Assembly: GCA_030248225.1 (NCBI GenBank) | Contig: JASANE010029411.1 | Coordinates: 60,729-124,728, forward strand | Reading direction: 5' to 3' | Length of the DNA: 64,000 bases | Origin: Trileptium ribeirensis | Taxonomy: Eukaryota > Nematoda > Enoplea > Enoplida > Thoracostomopsidae | Shown: positions 1 to 14,099 of the stretch, in pieces | Numbering within the stretch: position 1 is the stretch's first letter | How the letters are laid out: each line of letters starts with the position of its first letter | The notes under the pieces: generated by a model | What the model was told of the DNA's origin: nothing | Seen by the model: only the letters and a program-made list of their open reading frames with translations | Database searches by the model: none | Translations under genes and position numbers: made by a program

Positions 1-1759
1 AACTTATTGATACACTGACAGATACATATTATATGGGCGGATACAATAGCGTTATGTCACAATTATGGCACGCTGATACATAATGAGCAGAGCTGCAAGT
101 GGGGGAGGGTTGCGGAGTCATCGCCTTTTTCAAGGAACTCTCACAGCTGAGTCAAAACACGGCACGTACTGTGAAGCCTTATCTCATGGCAGCTGCGCTT
201 ACCTTACTCATGGAAAACAGTAATGGGTCACTTTAGAATTAGTACCGGTAAATGTTACGGTTAGTTATCGACATCATAAAGGCGCCATCGAAATAACTAG
301 TGGTTCAGTACTACATTCGCTAACAGGATTGGGTACTCCGACACAACGATAGGTTCAGGTAAGCGAAAGGCGGAACGAGGCGGGGATACAGGGCTGAGCG
401 TGCAACGGGACGTTTGCGAAACTTCATCTTGCTCATTCGAATCACAAAATTATGGTACATGATAATCAGTTACGTATATTCGCAATTAGTAGCGATGCGG
501 TTAGCCTATGATAACAAAATACAACAATTGATACCACAATGCTTAAAGATACCATGACAAACGTATAAAATATTCCTCGGTACGACTCCTGAATCCTTTT
601 CTAAGGGTACGACAACGGTGTGATTTTCGGCCTACTCGCATACATACATACACAGTTAGTGTGACCATGTGAAGTCGGTGACGAAACTTCCAATTAGGCA
701 GACTAATTTTGATGCTTACTTTCTACGCAATTATTTTGCAAACACAAAGAAATTGAGACCCTAAGTATACTTAATTTTCGATCCATGTCATTACAAAAAC
801 AGACGTTTCAACTACGCCAACTCGAGTTACAACAGCAGGGAAAAGGAACGATTGGGCGGGCTTGCCCTTCGAGCAGCTTACGGGTCCCGGTAGAATGAAG
901 TCGGGACAGAAATTTTGAGCTTTTCCTAAAGAAATTTTGGCTCAATTTTCCATACGGGTAGTGCCCATGATTTTAACTAAAATAGATACGATTGGTGGCG
1001 AGACCTCACAGGCCATCGGCATGTCCCTAATAATACTAAAACCTACTTTGATGTGACTTGGAAAACGTTCCAAAAACGAGCTCAATTTGGTACTAAAATT
1101 TAACTGTTATTTCAAGCCATTTCTGCTCGACGAAGCGAGACGGAAAACGGAGACCCCGGTTGATAGGACAACCGTAGCCAATTTTACTCTCTGTGGTGCA
1201 CTCGGTTTGAGCCTTTAAGTCGTTCGATTCATAGTTTCTGTTCCAAATTTTGGGTAGAATCCGGCTAAGGCTGGGAAGGACCTTTGATTTCTAACAACTC
1301 ATTATTTTGCCAGCCTTTCTCTACTAAATTTTACCTGGCGGCTGGGCTTCACGTATTGATTTTCTAGGACCGGGTCAACGGTCCTCACAAAAATTTGGTC
1401 GGTCGGGCCGAGACCCGATAGACCCGACATCGCATCTTGCGACGTCGTCAATTTTACTTCTCTAAAACTTTGCCACGGCTAACAAATTTACCAACTCTGG
1501 TAAATTTGATACTGCTGCTGCGGTGGCAGCGTATATGAATTTCGCGGCTACGCTACAGTCGAGCTGCATTGATGATAACACTCAAGGGAGGAAAACTAAA
1601 CTGTAAAGTCAGAAACTTAGAAAATGTGTGCAAAAGCAAGACCAATATCTATCTGTAAAACTGCTTAGACTGAGGGGAAATCTATGAATTTAACGAAAAA
1701 CCTGAGCGGCTTTTGCCCTGCTCGGGTTTAAATTTATCATAACTTTTGACCGAGCCACG
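1..1759. other. No gene seen
   Basis: Stops interrupt all frames. From about 850 there are hints of decayed repeats (GGCGAGACC and similar phrases) but no domain or splice-supported exon. Confidence 0.6.
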
Positions 1760-2200
1760 GCTTTGCCGGGCTTAATATCTCAAAAGGGAGGCCTAAAGGG
1801 CCTCCATTTGTACAGTAAAAATCATCGAGATTCCTGGAGAGAATTTTCATTTAAGAACATTTCCAACTTGGGTGGGGGCGGACCCCTGTCGGATCGTCGG
1901 GTTTGCGATTCCGACTTGCCAATGCTAAGTTTTAAGGAGGTGTCCGGTGGCGGACATTCCTACGAAGAAACAGCGAAGGTTCCAATCAAATTCCTGAAGT
2001 GGTTCTCAACATATTTTGATTTTAATCTTGATTCTACATTTTTGATGGGGTTAGGTCTCTTCAGGGCCGTCGGGTTTGCATTTCCGGGGCGAAATCAACG
2101 GATCTTAGAGTCCTATTCATTAGCGGACACTGTCACGAAGAAACTGCCAAAGTTCTGACAAAATTCCTGGAAGAGGGCGTAAGTTACTTGAGTTTTCGCG
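1760..2200. repeat. Degenerate tandem repeat, about 170-bp spacing
   Basis: The CGTCGGGTTTGC block recurs at about 1893 and 2069, and CACGAAGAAACTGCCAAAG-like sequence recurs at about 1960 and 2132. The open frame across it is not supported as a gene. Confidence 0.45.
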
Positions 2201-5200
2201 TTTTGCTGGGAGTGACCCCTTTTTTAGGTCGTTAGTTTCAGGTTCTGACTCGATATTTGAACGCCTTAAATATTGAATCGATAGTTCGGATCCTCCGAGA
2301 AGTCCGGGTAAAACTTTAGCAAATTTGCTAAGGTAATTCCTGCAATGCGCCAACTTCCTAGCTGTGTGAGATGGCTCGATAGCGTTGCCTTAAATAAGTA
2401 TATCTGGCGGTGACTCAATACATAATTTATTCGACGTAAGTTGCCGGTAGCATTATTACCTTAGGGTTAGGATTTAGCTGGGTTCCTATGGTAGCGTAGT
2501 CCAAAAATACAAAGAAAATTCAATTGATAGAGCTCCAAAATCGGCGGACGGTTTCGCGTCCAAAGAAACCAATAAACCAAGAAAACATCTAGTATAGAGT
2601 CCTCGACAAAGTGCTTGATACGGATGGTATGGCATGACTGTGGATGATCCGGAGTGTTGATCGAAAAGTCTTGATTGACCAATATACTTTCACGTAAAAT
2701 ATTTGTTTAACCTCGGTCAGCTCAAACTAAAATTTTCAGTCCTATCTCGACTCAGGGAATCGTTCAAAAGTTCTTGACGCGAGCGTCGCGTCGTTTGTAC
2801 CCTAACTCTGTGACCGAGGGAGGTTCAATCCGGCTTCGGCTAACTAGTTAATTCATGTGAGCGGCCAGTCATGTCTATGCGTCTGCGGGGCAAGCTAGGA
2901 CGGACAGGTCTACCTCGTAAATAGAAGTGTGGACAGGGGAGGCTAAAACTTGTCACTAATACTCCTTAAAGCAAGGTTCAATTCTACCGTCAAAACTCTC
3001 CTAACTCTAGCCTGATACTGACAGAACTCACTCACATCGTTCCACCTCCCCGTCCACACTTACGGTCCTTCGATTCCTATCGGTCGGCGTCCATCGCTTC
3101 TTCGTCCATCCGCAGGGTGCAAAACGATAAACTAAAGCCACCAAGTAAAGCAAGAAAACTGGCGAAACAATTAACGCTGAAGTAAAAGCGTCAGAGCGGT
3201 CTGCAGAACGACCTAACTCTGCGCTGCCGAAGACAGACTGAACTCCGTCTTGTTTATGCGGGTCTGCTTTTATACTGAATTTCAAATTTTTTGAAATTTT
3301 AAATTTAGCGGCGGTTGAAGTGCTTATTCAGCACTTTTGGCCGATTTTCTGATTTAATATTGCCTAACTAAACTAACATTCTTATCGGATACATTCCAAG
3401 CATATTTTAAGAAATTTTCTGTCCGATTTTATATTAAATCTTACTTAATCAAAGTGATTTATCACTTTGTTTACAATAACTTTATATCAAACTCTACTAA
3501 ACTACACCTAACTTTTCTAGAAACTTCTAATAAATCGTATATAGTAACCCACAAGCCTTCATATTGGCTAATTATTAACTTCAAGTTGCTGGGTCCAGCT
3601 TGTTTGCGCAGTGAAACTAACATTCCATCCTGATAAATAACGAGTAGAACCCAAGTTTAATATTAAACTCTGATGCACTGATAAGAAGTTTCCTCCAAAC
3701 TTATACTAATAACCTCATATTAAATTAATACCAAGCTTGTGCGCTTATTTACTCTATAACTTAGTTGTCAGTAGTCACTACAGCACCAACTGGAACTTCG
3801 GTATGAACTTCGTAAATATATGCTAACTTCATAAATTCTGTGTCGGCTTCATATTAAGTTGGAGAGCCACGTCTATTTACTTCACAGATTCATACTTAAT
3901 AGACCAATAATTTTGATATTAGCTTCGACTCGTGCAGTAAAGAATTTATAAGCTTTATACTGCCTCCGTCGTACAATATTAATTTGCTGATAACGGTTTA
4001 CCGGAAAGCTTTATTACGAGCTGCTAGATTGAAATTTATATTGAAACGTGCAACATTTATATAAACGTGCGGGTGCACATAGTTGGGATCAGCATCGGTA
4101 TAAGAGACGAGGCTTATGTAAACAAAAGAAGAGAAAGAAAGGAAGGCAAGGGCAAAGGGGTAAAAGGAAGGGTGGGGGTTCTTGGGGAATGGCCAGAGTG
4201 CCAAACCACGCCCGGATTCGGACTCAGTGTGTCCGTCCGGCTAAAACGATATGTAACAGGGCCGTATTCGGTCTACAGGGGGGAAATAGACTCTCGGGGG
4301 AGGGTCCATGTCAAATTTTCTCCTGGGTGGGACGTTTTAAACGGTTCTCCTGGGTTCGGGGTACGCTTTTCTGGGGTGTTTTATACATTTTTGGGTTCGT
4401 CTCGACAAGGGGAACAAGATAAGGGTTGACACGCCGGTCGTGGCGTTGTTTCTGAGATCGTCATATGGGGTACCTAAAAGTGGGCGCAGCCAGACCCGTC
4501 CGGGCTTAAATTAAAGCCTCGGGTCTGTGGTTTCTAACGATACCACGTAGATACTTTTATGTTCAAAACTCGTTGAATTATTTAATTAATTGTATTTTAC
4601 CGGCTTACTTATACACAAATTTGTCCCTAAGTCCGTGGATCCGGGCCGGACCTCCACGAAACCGGTCTCATTCGAAATCTATAAGAAATGTTAAGCACTT
4701 AATTTTGAAATTCCCCACGGCTCCGGAGTTATGGACCGGAGCCGATACTTTCTGTACCAAATTTCCTAAATTTTCTAAGTTTTATTTCTTATCTCCACCA
4801 GCGTAATTGAACACTGGAAGAGAATATTGCACAAAACCTAACAAATTACCAGTGTGGCGAGCACTGGTAAACTTTATAATTTAGAGTTGAACTTATAATT
4901 TTCAGATAATTTCCTCAATTGCTGTTCGCTTTCGAGCGAGCAGTCACATTTTTGTGGTCCTCATTCGTGAGGACGGTCGTGACGGGTGTCCGTAACGGCC
5001 AGTCGTTTCAAATAACAAGTTAGACTAAACTTTGCGGTCCTACCACGCGGGGTAGGGTAATTCCTGCCTAACTGCTGATTCGGGGTTTTGACGGGGGAGT
5101 CGTACCGTCCTAAAATTCTCTACGAATCGAGTATGACAAGGGCTCGCCATACTCACGTTCTACTGCTATAAATTACCAATCTCCGTATGTAAAAATTCCT

Positions 5201-6299
5201 TCAAAAGCTGTTACATACATTACGCTCTATGGATCATAATTCCAACCTAAAAATTACAGAAATACAACCAAATATGACAAATAGGATGCAGAATATCAAA
5301 GTCAAATCCAGGCGCTTTCACGGCCCGATCCATCCAATACAATAATACAGATATAATACGGCACAATCATAGAACAATATGAGATGGTAACGATAGGGCG
5401 GCGCTTTTATGGCCTCGTACTATATAACAAACGATATGAATGATCATAACAACGATATATCTATATATAATTGGTTAACAATTTCTGTTCCCACTATTTG
5501 CTAGATCCTGTACCTGAAAATACATATAAGCAAACATCGATTTCACGGTACGCAGTTATATGATACGATCACGGTAACATATAGCAAAACGTGCCTTCAT
5601 GGCCATCAAACGTATAAAGAATGATATCAATGGTACGCAATTCGAGCATATATATGTCAATGATACATCTATAATCAACGATACGATAGAAGAATCATGC
5701 AAATGCCAATATGTATACGCATATCAAGACGTGCCTTTGGGGCACCACAATCAATATATACTGATGGATACAAATACCTATATATACAGTTACGATCCCT
5801 TAACGATTATCCATCCCTGAAATAGCAATAACGATACCCATTTCGATCAAAAGCGACGTCGGCGGTGCAGGCCGAAATACCAAAAGTGCGAGTCGGTTAC
5901 ATAGCGGGACTCTTTGAACCTAATTATTCCGTTTACCTATATATATTTCAATATGGTGCTATTGAACCTGTTCTGATTACGTACTTATATACCTTGATTT
6001 TAGTTCTGTCTCACTTTTCTACGTATATACCCGATAATTGCTCATCAATTGTAATTATGTACTTATATAACAATGTTGACCTTGCGAGTTGTTTCGGTTA
6101 CTGGTTTACGTATATACCGTGGTTCGTGCCAGTTAGGCGATCTATATATGAGGTGACAACAGGGCTTTCATGGTCGACGGGTGTACATAGAGAACTCGGT
6201 TTACATATTTGCTTGTGATTAATTGAGTCTGCTTACATAATTGTACGTATTGTAATGCGAGGGTGGGTTCCGTACCCTTTTTGGGCTAGTCCCATCGGG
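2201..6299. other. Gene-free stretch with short palindromes and weak periodicity
   Basis: Apart from the dispersed repeat at 3050-3290, I see only small hairpins (for example AAAGTGAT/ATCACTTT at about 3450 and GTCCTCA/TGAGGAC at about 4955), a purine tract at 4110-4175, and a loosely repeated GGCGCTTTYAYGGCC phrase at 5311, 5401 and 5590. Confidence 0.55.
3050..3290. repeat. Dispersed repeat, copy 1
   Basis: Shares AACTCYGCGCTGCCGAAG and a preceding AAGCGTCRGAGC block with 20290-20500, in the same order and orientation. Its identity is unknown. Confidence 0.45.
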
Positions 6300-6725
6300 T
6301 GTTCCAGATCGGGGAGAATCTGTGGGCTGAATTCGGAAATGCTGGCCACTACACATGTGGTCATGATTATTGGGGAACTCGACTAAATGTTGACCATTAC
6401 TCTATGGACAGGATTTTTGGTAGTCGAAAAAATGTTGTCCATTACACTGTGGGCGGGATTTTTGGTATTCGGAAAAATGTTGTCCATTACACTGTGGACA
6501 TAATTATTGGTGGTCGAAAAAATGTTGACCATTGCACTGTGGTCAGAATTATTTTTGTTCGAAAAAATGTTAACCATTGGGGTGTGGTCAGGATTATTTG
6601 TGTTCGAAGAAATGTTAACCATTGGGGTGTGGTCAGAATTATTGTAAATGTTGACCATTATCGTGTGGTCAAGATTATGGGCTTTCGATAAAAGTTTGCC
6701 ATTAGGCTGTGGCCAGGATTATCCG
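6300..6725. repeat. Degenerate 45-bp minisatellite, about 9 copies
   Basis: The motif AAATGTTGACCATTAC followed by GTGG recurs every 45 bp with drift. Both strands stay open in one frame (15-residue period on the plus strand, RKNVxHYTVxxIFG), which reflects the repeat length. Weak GTATATA-type spacing of about 40-50 bp continues upstream from 5930. Confidence 0.85.
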
Positions 6726-9700
6726 CCTCGTAACGATCCGTAAGGATCTCTTACAATTGCTTCCACTCTGCATTGATTAATTTGGACTGGTATATAATAT
6801 TGATGAAGTTGCAAGATTGGATAAATATTTTTACTATGTCTGGATGTTTTGAAGTTGTGTTCATACTACTATGCATTGGAAATTAATGGTTAATTTATAG
6901 TTTCCAATTTTGGATATTTAACCATATATTTAATTTCCTCCCACATAAATCCTATTGGCCTGTACCGAGGGCAACCTCAGTACCTGGGGACATACGAAAA
7001 TAAGCATATTATCCATAAATCATACTTTCCCACCTCAGCTTTGATGTAGTGTGGGAACTCACTCCTATACAATTAATGTAACGACTAGATTTTATACTGT
7101 ACCCGGAGTGCAGAGGCCATAGGTTTGGTATATACAATGAATGATTAGACTTTAGTTTATTAGTGTGTTTATCAGTTTATAAACCATGGATACCATATGT
7201 TACGATTTAATCGTAACAATGTAGTTTATTTGATTTTGCATTTTGGTTTATGCAACAATGGCTAACTATCGTATTGAACTACCTTAGTCTTATATTTTTC
7301 ACCTTATAGTTTCGGATTTAATCCTTGTTTCGTTTGATTATGAGTAATATGGACGTGGATGAAGTACAAACGCCCGTGGCCGACGAACATCGAAATAATC
7401 GAATCGTTATCCCAAGGAATTCATCTGAATTTGAAGGTTTTACGCCTGCCCGTTACAAACGCAGTCGTAGCAATAGTGAGCCTATGTTTCTTGAATTATA
7501 ATATAGATAACGTTTACTTCAATGATTTGTGTATGCCACCTTAATACATTTGGAACCACTGAAGTCTTATAATACTGATCTGATAGCAGTTAAGGTACAC
7601 CGCCAGTTGTTACAAAATCTATAGTATCTTACCTAAATGCACAGAAAACGATGCATACCTGGATATTGATGACATACATAGTCCTGCGGTACTACCTTAG
7701 ATAGATGACCACACTACAGTATTCACCGTCCGAAAAAGCTATAAAGACCGTTCCAAATGATATCGGTTAGTTGGCAGTAAAAGCGATGAACATTGAAAAA
7801 TATAATAGTCATGTTGGAATCCAATCCAAGTTACAAAATCTTCGTAGTCAGCATGAATTATCCTCAAACAAACTCATTTAAAGACACAAACGTGCAATAA
7901 GGTGTTTACATTTGAAAAACGCATAGATCTGACAAAGGGTCGGCGAACCTTAATCGAACTAACATCGGCCCAACAAGTGATCCCACACAAAGTGATGTTC
8001 AGTAAAGCTATAAATATTAATGAATAGTCGGCGTCATACGTGTGTTGTGAGATGTAGGCTGCAAAACACATGCACCCACAGCGTCAGTTTTGGCAAAGAA
8101 CCGCTAAAAACTTTTTTTGCTATTTTGAGTTGTAAAATGAGTTCTGGGCTCCACGATCCAACATTAAGATTCATCTCATCACTTCTGCTATTGAATAGAA
8201 AATTTTGTCAATGTCCAGCCATCTTAAGATGAGTTGTGACGGACATCGACAGACAAAAATTCATGCTTTTTCCACCTGGCGCTCTCATTGGAAACTCCGC
8301 TCTCGTCGCCAGCTCTGTCTCTACTACCAAAGCTATAGCCCTTTACTCGACATTTTGTTGACCATGGAAGTTAATTTAATGAATATGAGTATGCGCATAC
8401 TGTTAGAATATAAAATTTAAGACAAGTATCTCATCGTTCTACAAAAAGTGATGCTATAGGCTTTCCGAAACTAGGGCGCACGGCATCAAATGGCACCCAA
8501 AACATCAAATGCTATATTTACTAGTAACTCTATCGAGATCGCAGAACGTAGTGAAGCATAGATACACCTACGCCTTTTGCGTGCACAGTCAATAAGCTCT
8601 CGATAGCATACGTCGATAGGCTATATGTGGATATCACACAAGTTAGAACAAAACTAACACCGGCAATAAATTTCCTATGCCCGAAAACCCCTAGTGCAAG
8701 CTATCAGCCTCCCAGGATGTCACAATAAAATTTGGAATTTTGGGTCGATAAACCATGGGTGACAGAGCAAAACCAACACCGGCAATGAGTTCCCCATGCC
8801 CGAAAAACCCCATGTAAAACTCACCGGCCATTGGGGCACCATACATGAAACCCCATAACTCTGGAACCAGAGCCTTAATCGAAAAACAAAAAAGAGGCAT
8901 AGGTATTTATCATTATATTATGAAATAAAACCAACCAGAGAAAAAAGATAAAAATAACCTTGCTTCCGTGAAAGGTACTAAAATGGGGCAAAAAACCCAC
9001 ATTTTGACCCCTGATCCCGGAACCAGACATCAAATAAAAAAACGCAAGGGGATGTACACGGTAAATCGACTATGCTGGGTCAAATGAGTCCAAGATCATG
9101 AAAATCGGTTAAGTCATTCCCGAGTTATGGCCTATCACACACACAGACGGAATTTAAAAATTTCACCCATGCAACACACAATCTTCACTACGTTCTGATT
9201 AATACTGCCAAAGCATGCGAATTAAACTGTTGCGGTTAAGCATTTTTGTCAGAGCAGTTAATTCCGATCTATATGCTGAAATTTTACAAGTGTCCAAAAA
9301 AGTCAAAATTTCCAAAAATTTTTGCGTCTTTCAAGCGTTTCGGAATAAACTGTGGGCGCATAGGGTAAAATAACCCATTTTAAAAGTTGGTTTTATTCCT
9401 TCTAACTTGCATTTGGTGTGTTGTATAACCCTGCGGGAGCTTTCAGAATGCGAAATGATCAATTGTGGTAATAAAATGATCAAATTTTTTATTTTCGCCT
9501 TCATAACGCGAACCATAACGATGGATCGCTGGGCTCGCCATAGTGGAGGTATCAAGTGGCGGAAACTAGGGCTTCAATTCATACAGATAGGGCAAATTCC
9601 GATAATATAATATAATATTATTATATCCACGCCCCCTCCCCCAAAGAGACGGAATCTACGTTCCATGGCAAACATTAGATGAACAGAGAAGATTAAAAAA

Positions 9701-10844
9701 CAGAAATTATGTATAAAATAATGTGAGGAAACGTTTAGTCAGGTCGAACATGCATGTTAGAACCCCGACAATTGAATAATGGAATGCTACTAAAATGCTC
9801 ATTTTTGTTTCACATATTTATAAAAATACCATTTTCGTTATCTGGCATCTTGACCGACTTCCAGACCGACTACAGCATAATTAACTGAATTTGTCGTAGG
9901 CCTCTCAAACGCCACCCGCGCGGGTAGAAACTCCACATAAATCCCTGATGACTTTTTATTTTAGAAAGGTCATTTCTTTTTTAAATTTTGAAAAAGCGAG
10001 ATCTTTTTAAGTTTGGAAACGTCAGGACCCGTAAGACATTAGCAGCTTAACTAAATTTACGATATTGCACCACTAGTCGTAAAAATGACAAGAGTGTTTC
10101 AACATACCTCTTTGTCTAAGAAATGTGTTTTGTCTTTTTCTTGAGCTGGGTTGAGATATATAACCTTCTCTTCTAAAAAGTTCATCGTTAATATTATACA
10201 CAAGATAATTTTGGTAACTAAAATATTATTTTTTATATCATAGCCGATTTCAGTATAATTGAATGCAGAGATGGAGAACCGCTAGCTTCGGAATCGAAGA
10301 ATTCTCACTAGACCGCACTATGGTGAAAAAGATGGGCGTCCGTTTATTTTTTCTCTGTAAATAAGACTTCATTATCTCAACAGAAACCGACATGGACGTG
10401 TAAGGGCTCTTATGAAAGCTACAATACTCTAGATGTGCCTTTTGGAGATTTTCTTACGATTCGACACACAGGGGGTCAAACGAGGGTACCCAGGGGTACA
10501 TGGCTAAAATGGGCCATTTTCCGGGTCATTTCTGCTCATAACTCGGCAACCCTTGAGATGATTTGAATAACGTTGACATCGAAATATGTGTTCTAGAAAG
10601 CATTATTTTTGGTTATATAAATTGTTTTGGTCTGGTTCCTATGGGGCATGGGGGACTTTAGCTAATGGTCAAATTTCCAAAATTAGCGATTCGAACCAAA
10701 TTTGGTGTGTGGATAGAGCTACTGGTTCGATTGGTATTTCAGGCCAAAGTTGGGCCCGAAGCCATATATAATCATCTGTGACATTACCACTTCTAACGGA
10801 ATATTAAAAGGCTTGTGGCTCAAAATAAGTTCATATGGGTTTTT
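6726..10844. other. No gene seen
   Basis: AT-rich DNA with scattered short open frames. The block near 9225-9320 resembles 26800-26880 (GTTAAGCATTTTKGTCAGAGC), suggesting a dispersed repeat. Confidence 0.5.
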
Positions 10845-11141
10845 GTGGGTGCTGATTTCAACTCTTCACTTTATTTAAACGTATCTCCTCGTGTAAAGGT
10901 AGTTATATCAATGGGTGAGACAAGGCGAGTGGTGCGAAAGGGACGAGTGTCATGCGGTCTGCAGCAAATTCTGTTTATGTTTTCTGTGCTTTCGTGGGTG
11001 CTGATTTCAACTCTTCACTTTATTTAAACGTATCTCCTCGTGTAAAGGTAGTTATATCAATGGGTGAGACAAGGCGAGTGGTGCGAAAGGGCGAGTGTCA
11101 TGCGGTCTGTAGCAAATTCTGTTTATGTTTTCTGTGCTTTC
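10845..11141. repeat. 149-bp tandem duplication
   Basis: Two near-identical copies start at 10845 and 10994 with GTGGGTGCTGATTTCAAC. There is only a handful of differences, for example GGGACGAG against GGGCGAG. Confidence 0.93.
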
Positions 11142-12239
11142 TTATATATACATAGATTACACATACATATGTTGCTCACGATTCGTGAGCAGTTCCGAGG
11201 TAGAGTTAACCCTCGTAGGGTGCGTATTAGATACCTGACTACCTGTTTTGCTGCATCTATACCTTATTGAACAGCAGATTAATAAACCTTTTTGTTTCGT
11301 AACAGGAATATATTTTTAATGAGTTGTTCCACTGTATGTTAACGTTACAGTTTCTCATTTCTCTGAATTCATACACTTGACATGTCGCCAAGATTCTAGT
11401 AGAATTTTTATAGAGGTGTACGTGTGCACTAAAGGTGACAGAAAGCCCAGTAAACACGGATTTTAGTAGCAGTACATGTTAATCTTAATGCTACGTGTAT
11501 AAACGGTACGTGTTTCTAGAAAGATTATGATACGTCGTTTTTACGACATCCTACACCTAGCGGGCAAAAAAAAACAGCATTGCGCAAATCTATGTAACGT
11601 TTAAGACAGTTTAGAGGCCCGTCGGGCCCTTGATCTGGTTCTTGAGAGCTGTGATACAACTGATGGGATTTAGAAAAGAGCAATCACAGCAAATTCAACA
11701 GATGTTTTCTAGTTCTCCTTTAAATTTATTGCATTAAGCCTTAACCCTTTATATGTTGAATAAATACACATTTTGCGATAATCATTCATACCAGATCCCT
11801 GCTTTCCGGAATTCGTTGTATCCATTTCCAGTTTTTTAAACGAGAAATGACTGTGGGTCCGGCAAACGCATCGTTAATGGCCAAAGTTGCCTTGCACTTG
11901 TGACCCCTCATTTAGAATATTATCAACGTCGAGGTAATTGAGTGGAGCAAAATTCTAAAGTCTTTAAGTCCCAATACCTATGCCAAAAATGGTTGCAAAA
12001 ACGTTAAAAATAGGAACACAATAAATTATAATAAAAACAAGTTTTAAATATACAAAAATCTATGTTTTACCACCAAAAATTTGTACCCATCAAATTATCC
12101 AGCTATAACCTGATTCATTTTCCCAAATAAGAAAAGAGGGTATTCTATATTTTAACTCACTCTTAAACAAATCTAAGACTGAAAACCCATTTTAGAATGA
12201 ATACAAGGGTACATCATATGAAAACAGAATGCTGGCTTT

Positions 12240-12620
12240 TACTTAACTCTCCAAATTAGGGGGGCGGGGGCCGGGCGGGCCTAGCATTTTCGGTTCACCC
12301 TGGTTCAGAACAGGTGCCCCCCGGTTCATGCCCTCCAACAATATTTTAGGCTTCCCCAGTTCACCGCCTCTTAAGACATTTTTTATTTCCAATCGGTCCA
12401 AAATACATGAAATTTGATCATAATTTGTACTAAAATTCCGTTCTGACGCCAAAAATTTCGTGAAATTTGCTTCAAAATCGCTTTTTCTATCCATCAAGAG
12501 CGTTTTGACAGTGTTTCTGACACGATTTTTTAATGTTTTTCACTTGGCAAAATGCTCCCTAATTCATGCCCCCTACAAAATTTTCAGCGAATGGAGAGCC
12601 CAGTTGAGTTTTATACCAAA
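12240..12620. repeat. Probable old transposon fragment, G/C-rich left edge
   Basis: Starts with a GGGGGCGGGGGCC tract and then has repeated GGTTCA/GGTTCATGCCC motifs. The 84-codon minus-strand frame has low-complexity composition. I see no domain. Confidence 0.3.
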
Positions 12621-12779
12621 CTAAAATTAGTACCACGCTAGGATCAGCTTAATTATATATACTAAGCACTAACCTCCGGAAGCATGGTTTTTCAACGTAT
12701 AACGAGTAATGTCTAAATTTTCCCAGCAAATGAGAGTTTCCACTGCGCCCATTTCGAGTGCCTTCAAAGTGTCTTCGAC

Positions 12780-13400
12780 ACCAAAACAGTACCTTCCCGT
12801 ATCTTGAGAAATTTCATCAAAGTACTTGCCTGGAAACCAAAGGGTCTACAAACTATTAATACAAAATCGTCAGTGCTCAGCTGCAATACACATCTATTTC
12901 GTCCTTTCATCCCTGAGGTAACTTCTTCCAGAACAGGAGAAACCAATACTTCCACGATAGGGGCCACCAAGCCCCTCCCCCTCACCTTCCGCGACGAAGC
13001 ACAGTGTTTTAGCAAATTTGTGAAAAAATATAAGAAATTTAATGCGAAATTGGGAACATTAAGAGAACTGAGGAGTAAGGAAAAAAATTTGGTTACCTCT
13101 CTGGCTTAGCCCCCATAATCCAATGACCTTAGATACCTATGACATAGGTATCGATAATGGGTTGTTACGCCCTAAAGGTCGCACCCCACTTAAGCCAAAT
13201 CTAGCCCTCTTTAAAAGTTCCGCACCCTGTACCAGCCCCTCCTCCGCGCCGAATATTTTGAAGGAAATAGACCAGAAAATGAAACTTTTATCAAAAATTG
13301 GGGCAAAAACTTCAGCGAGATTGGGAAAATAATGAATTCTTGAAAATTTCAATTATCTACCCCTGCAATTCTGTAAACGATTCAAACGTTGGCGCCTGTA
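12780..13400. repeat. Two copies of a dispersed repeat family
   Basis: The blocks at about 12780-13110 and 13118-13400 resemble 32520-32790. Shared parts are a C-rich CCCCTCC tract, AGCGARATTGGGAAAA, and CCAATGACCTTAGA or CCAATGGACCTTCGA. It is probably an old non-autonomous element. The open frames here are not convincing genes. Confidence 0.5.
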
Positions 13401-14099
13401 CTTCTGTTTCGTGTACCTCTACATAAACATTTCCATTTCAACTGTCCAACTCAACTGACGCCTCGTTTAAGCATATCAAGATGTCAATAATCGAGGCCTG
13501 TTGCTGTTCAAATCCTTGGATTACACTTACAAACGTTTGTTCCGTTTGCTCTTAACCGTCCGATAAGTCGCTTCAGGGGTTCTCGCTAACGTGGACGCTC
13601 CCTTAAACCTGCCTGACCAGTGCTGAAGGCTTTCCACCAGGATGAGCGATCCACGGATTGCGTGTTGCAAAATTCTGGTGTTACATACCATAATTTCTTT
13701 GTTCATTTAATAGCATATCGTCGGGATATTATGGTTGAAATAATCTATAAGGAACTTTCCTTTTCCTAACATTTAGTACCATTGTGCTCGCAAAGAGAAA
13801 TTTGGCATATAGCTTCGTAAAATTTATTTCTAAAAAACAAAATCATAACCAAACTTTTTTAATTTTGCAGTTTTTCTACACCCACGAAGTTGCCTTGTCC
13901 GAGCGCGCAGCTGCGAGCTTCCAGTTAGCGAGCTAACCTCCACCTGAGAAAGAAGTAGCGAGAAGAAAACCAAGGTCTGCTGTATACTATTATCGCACTA
14001 AACAATGTCGTTTCTAGCTGGAATACCAACGAGCCCGGACGCAGCTGTGTGCGAGAACTTTTCTGTCCTTTGTTTCACAGTTAAACAACGGTGTTGAGG
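13401..14099. other. No gene seen downstream of the polymerase fragment
   Basis: I looked for the rest of the polymerase or other Polinton genes on the minus strand and found none. Confidence 0.5.
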
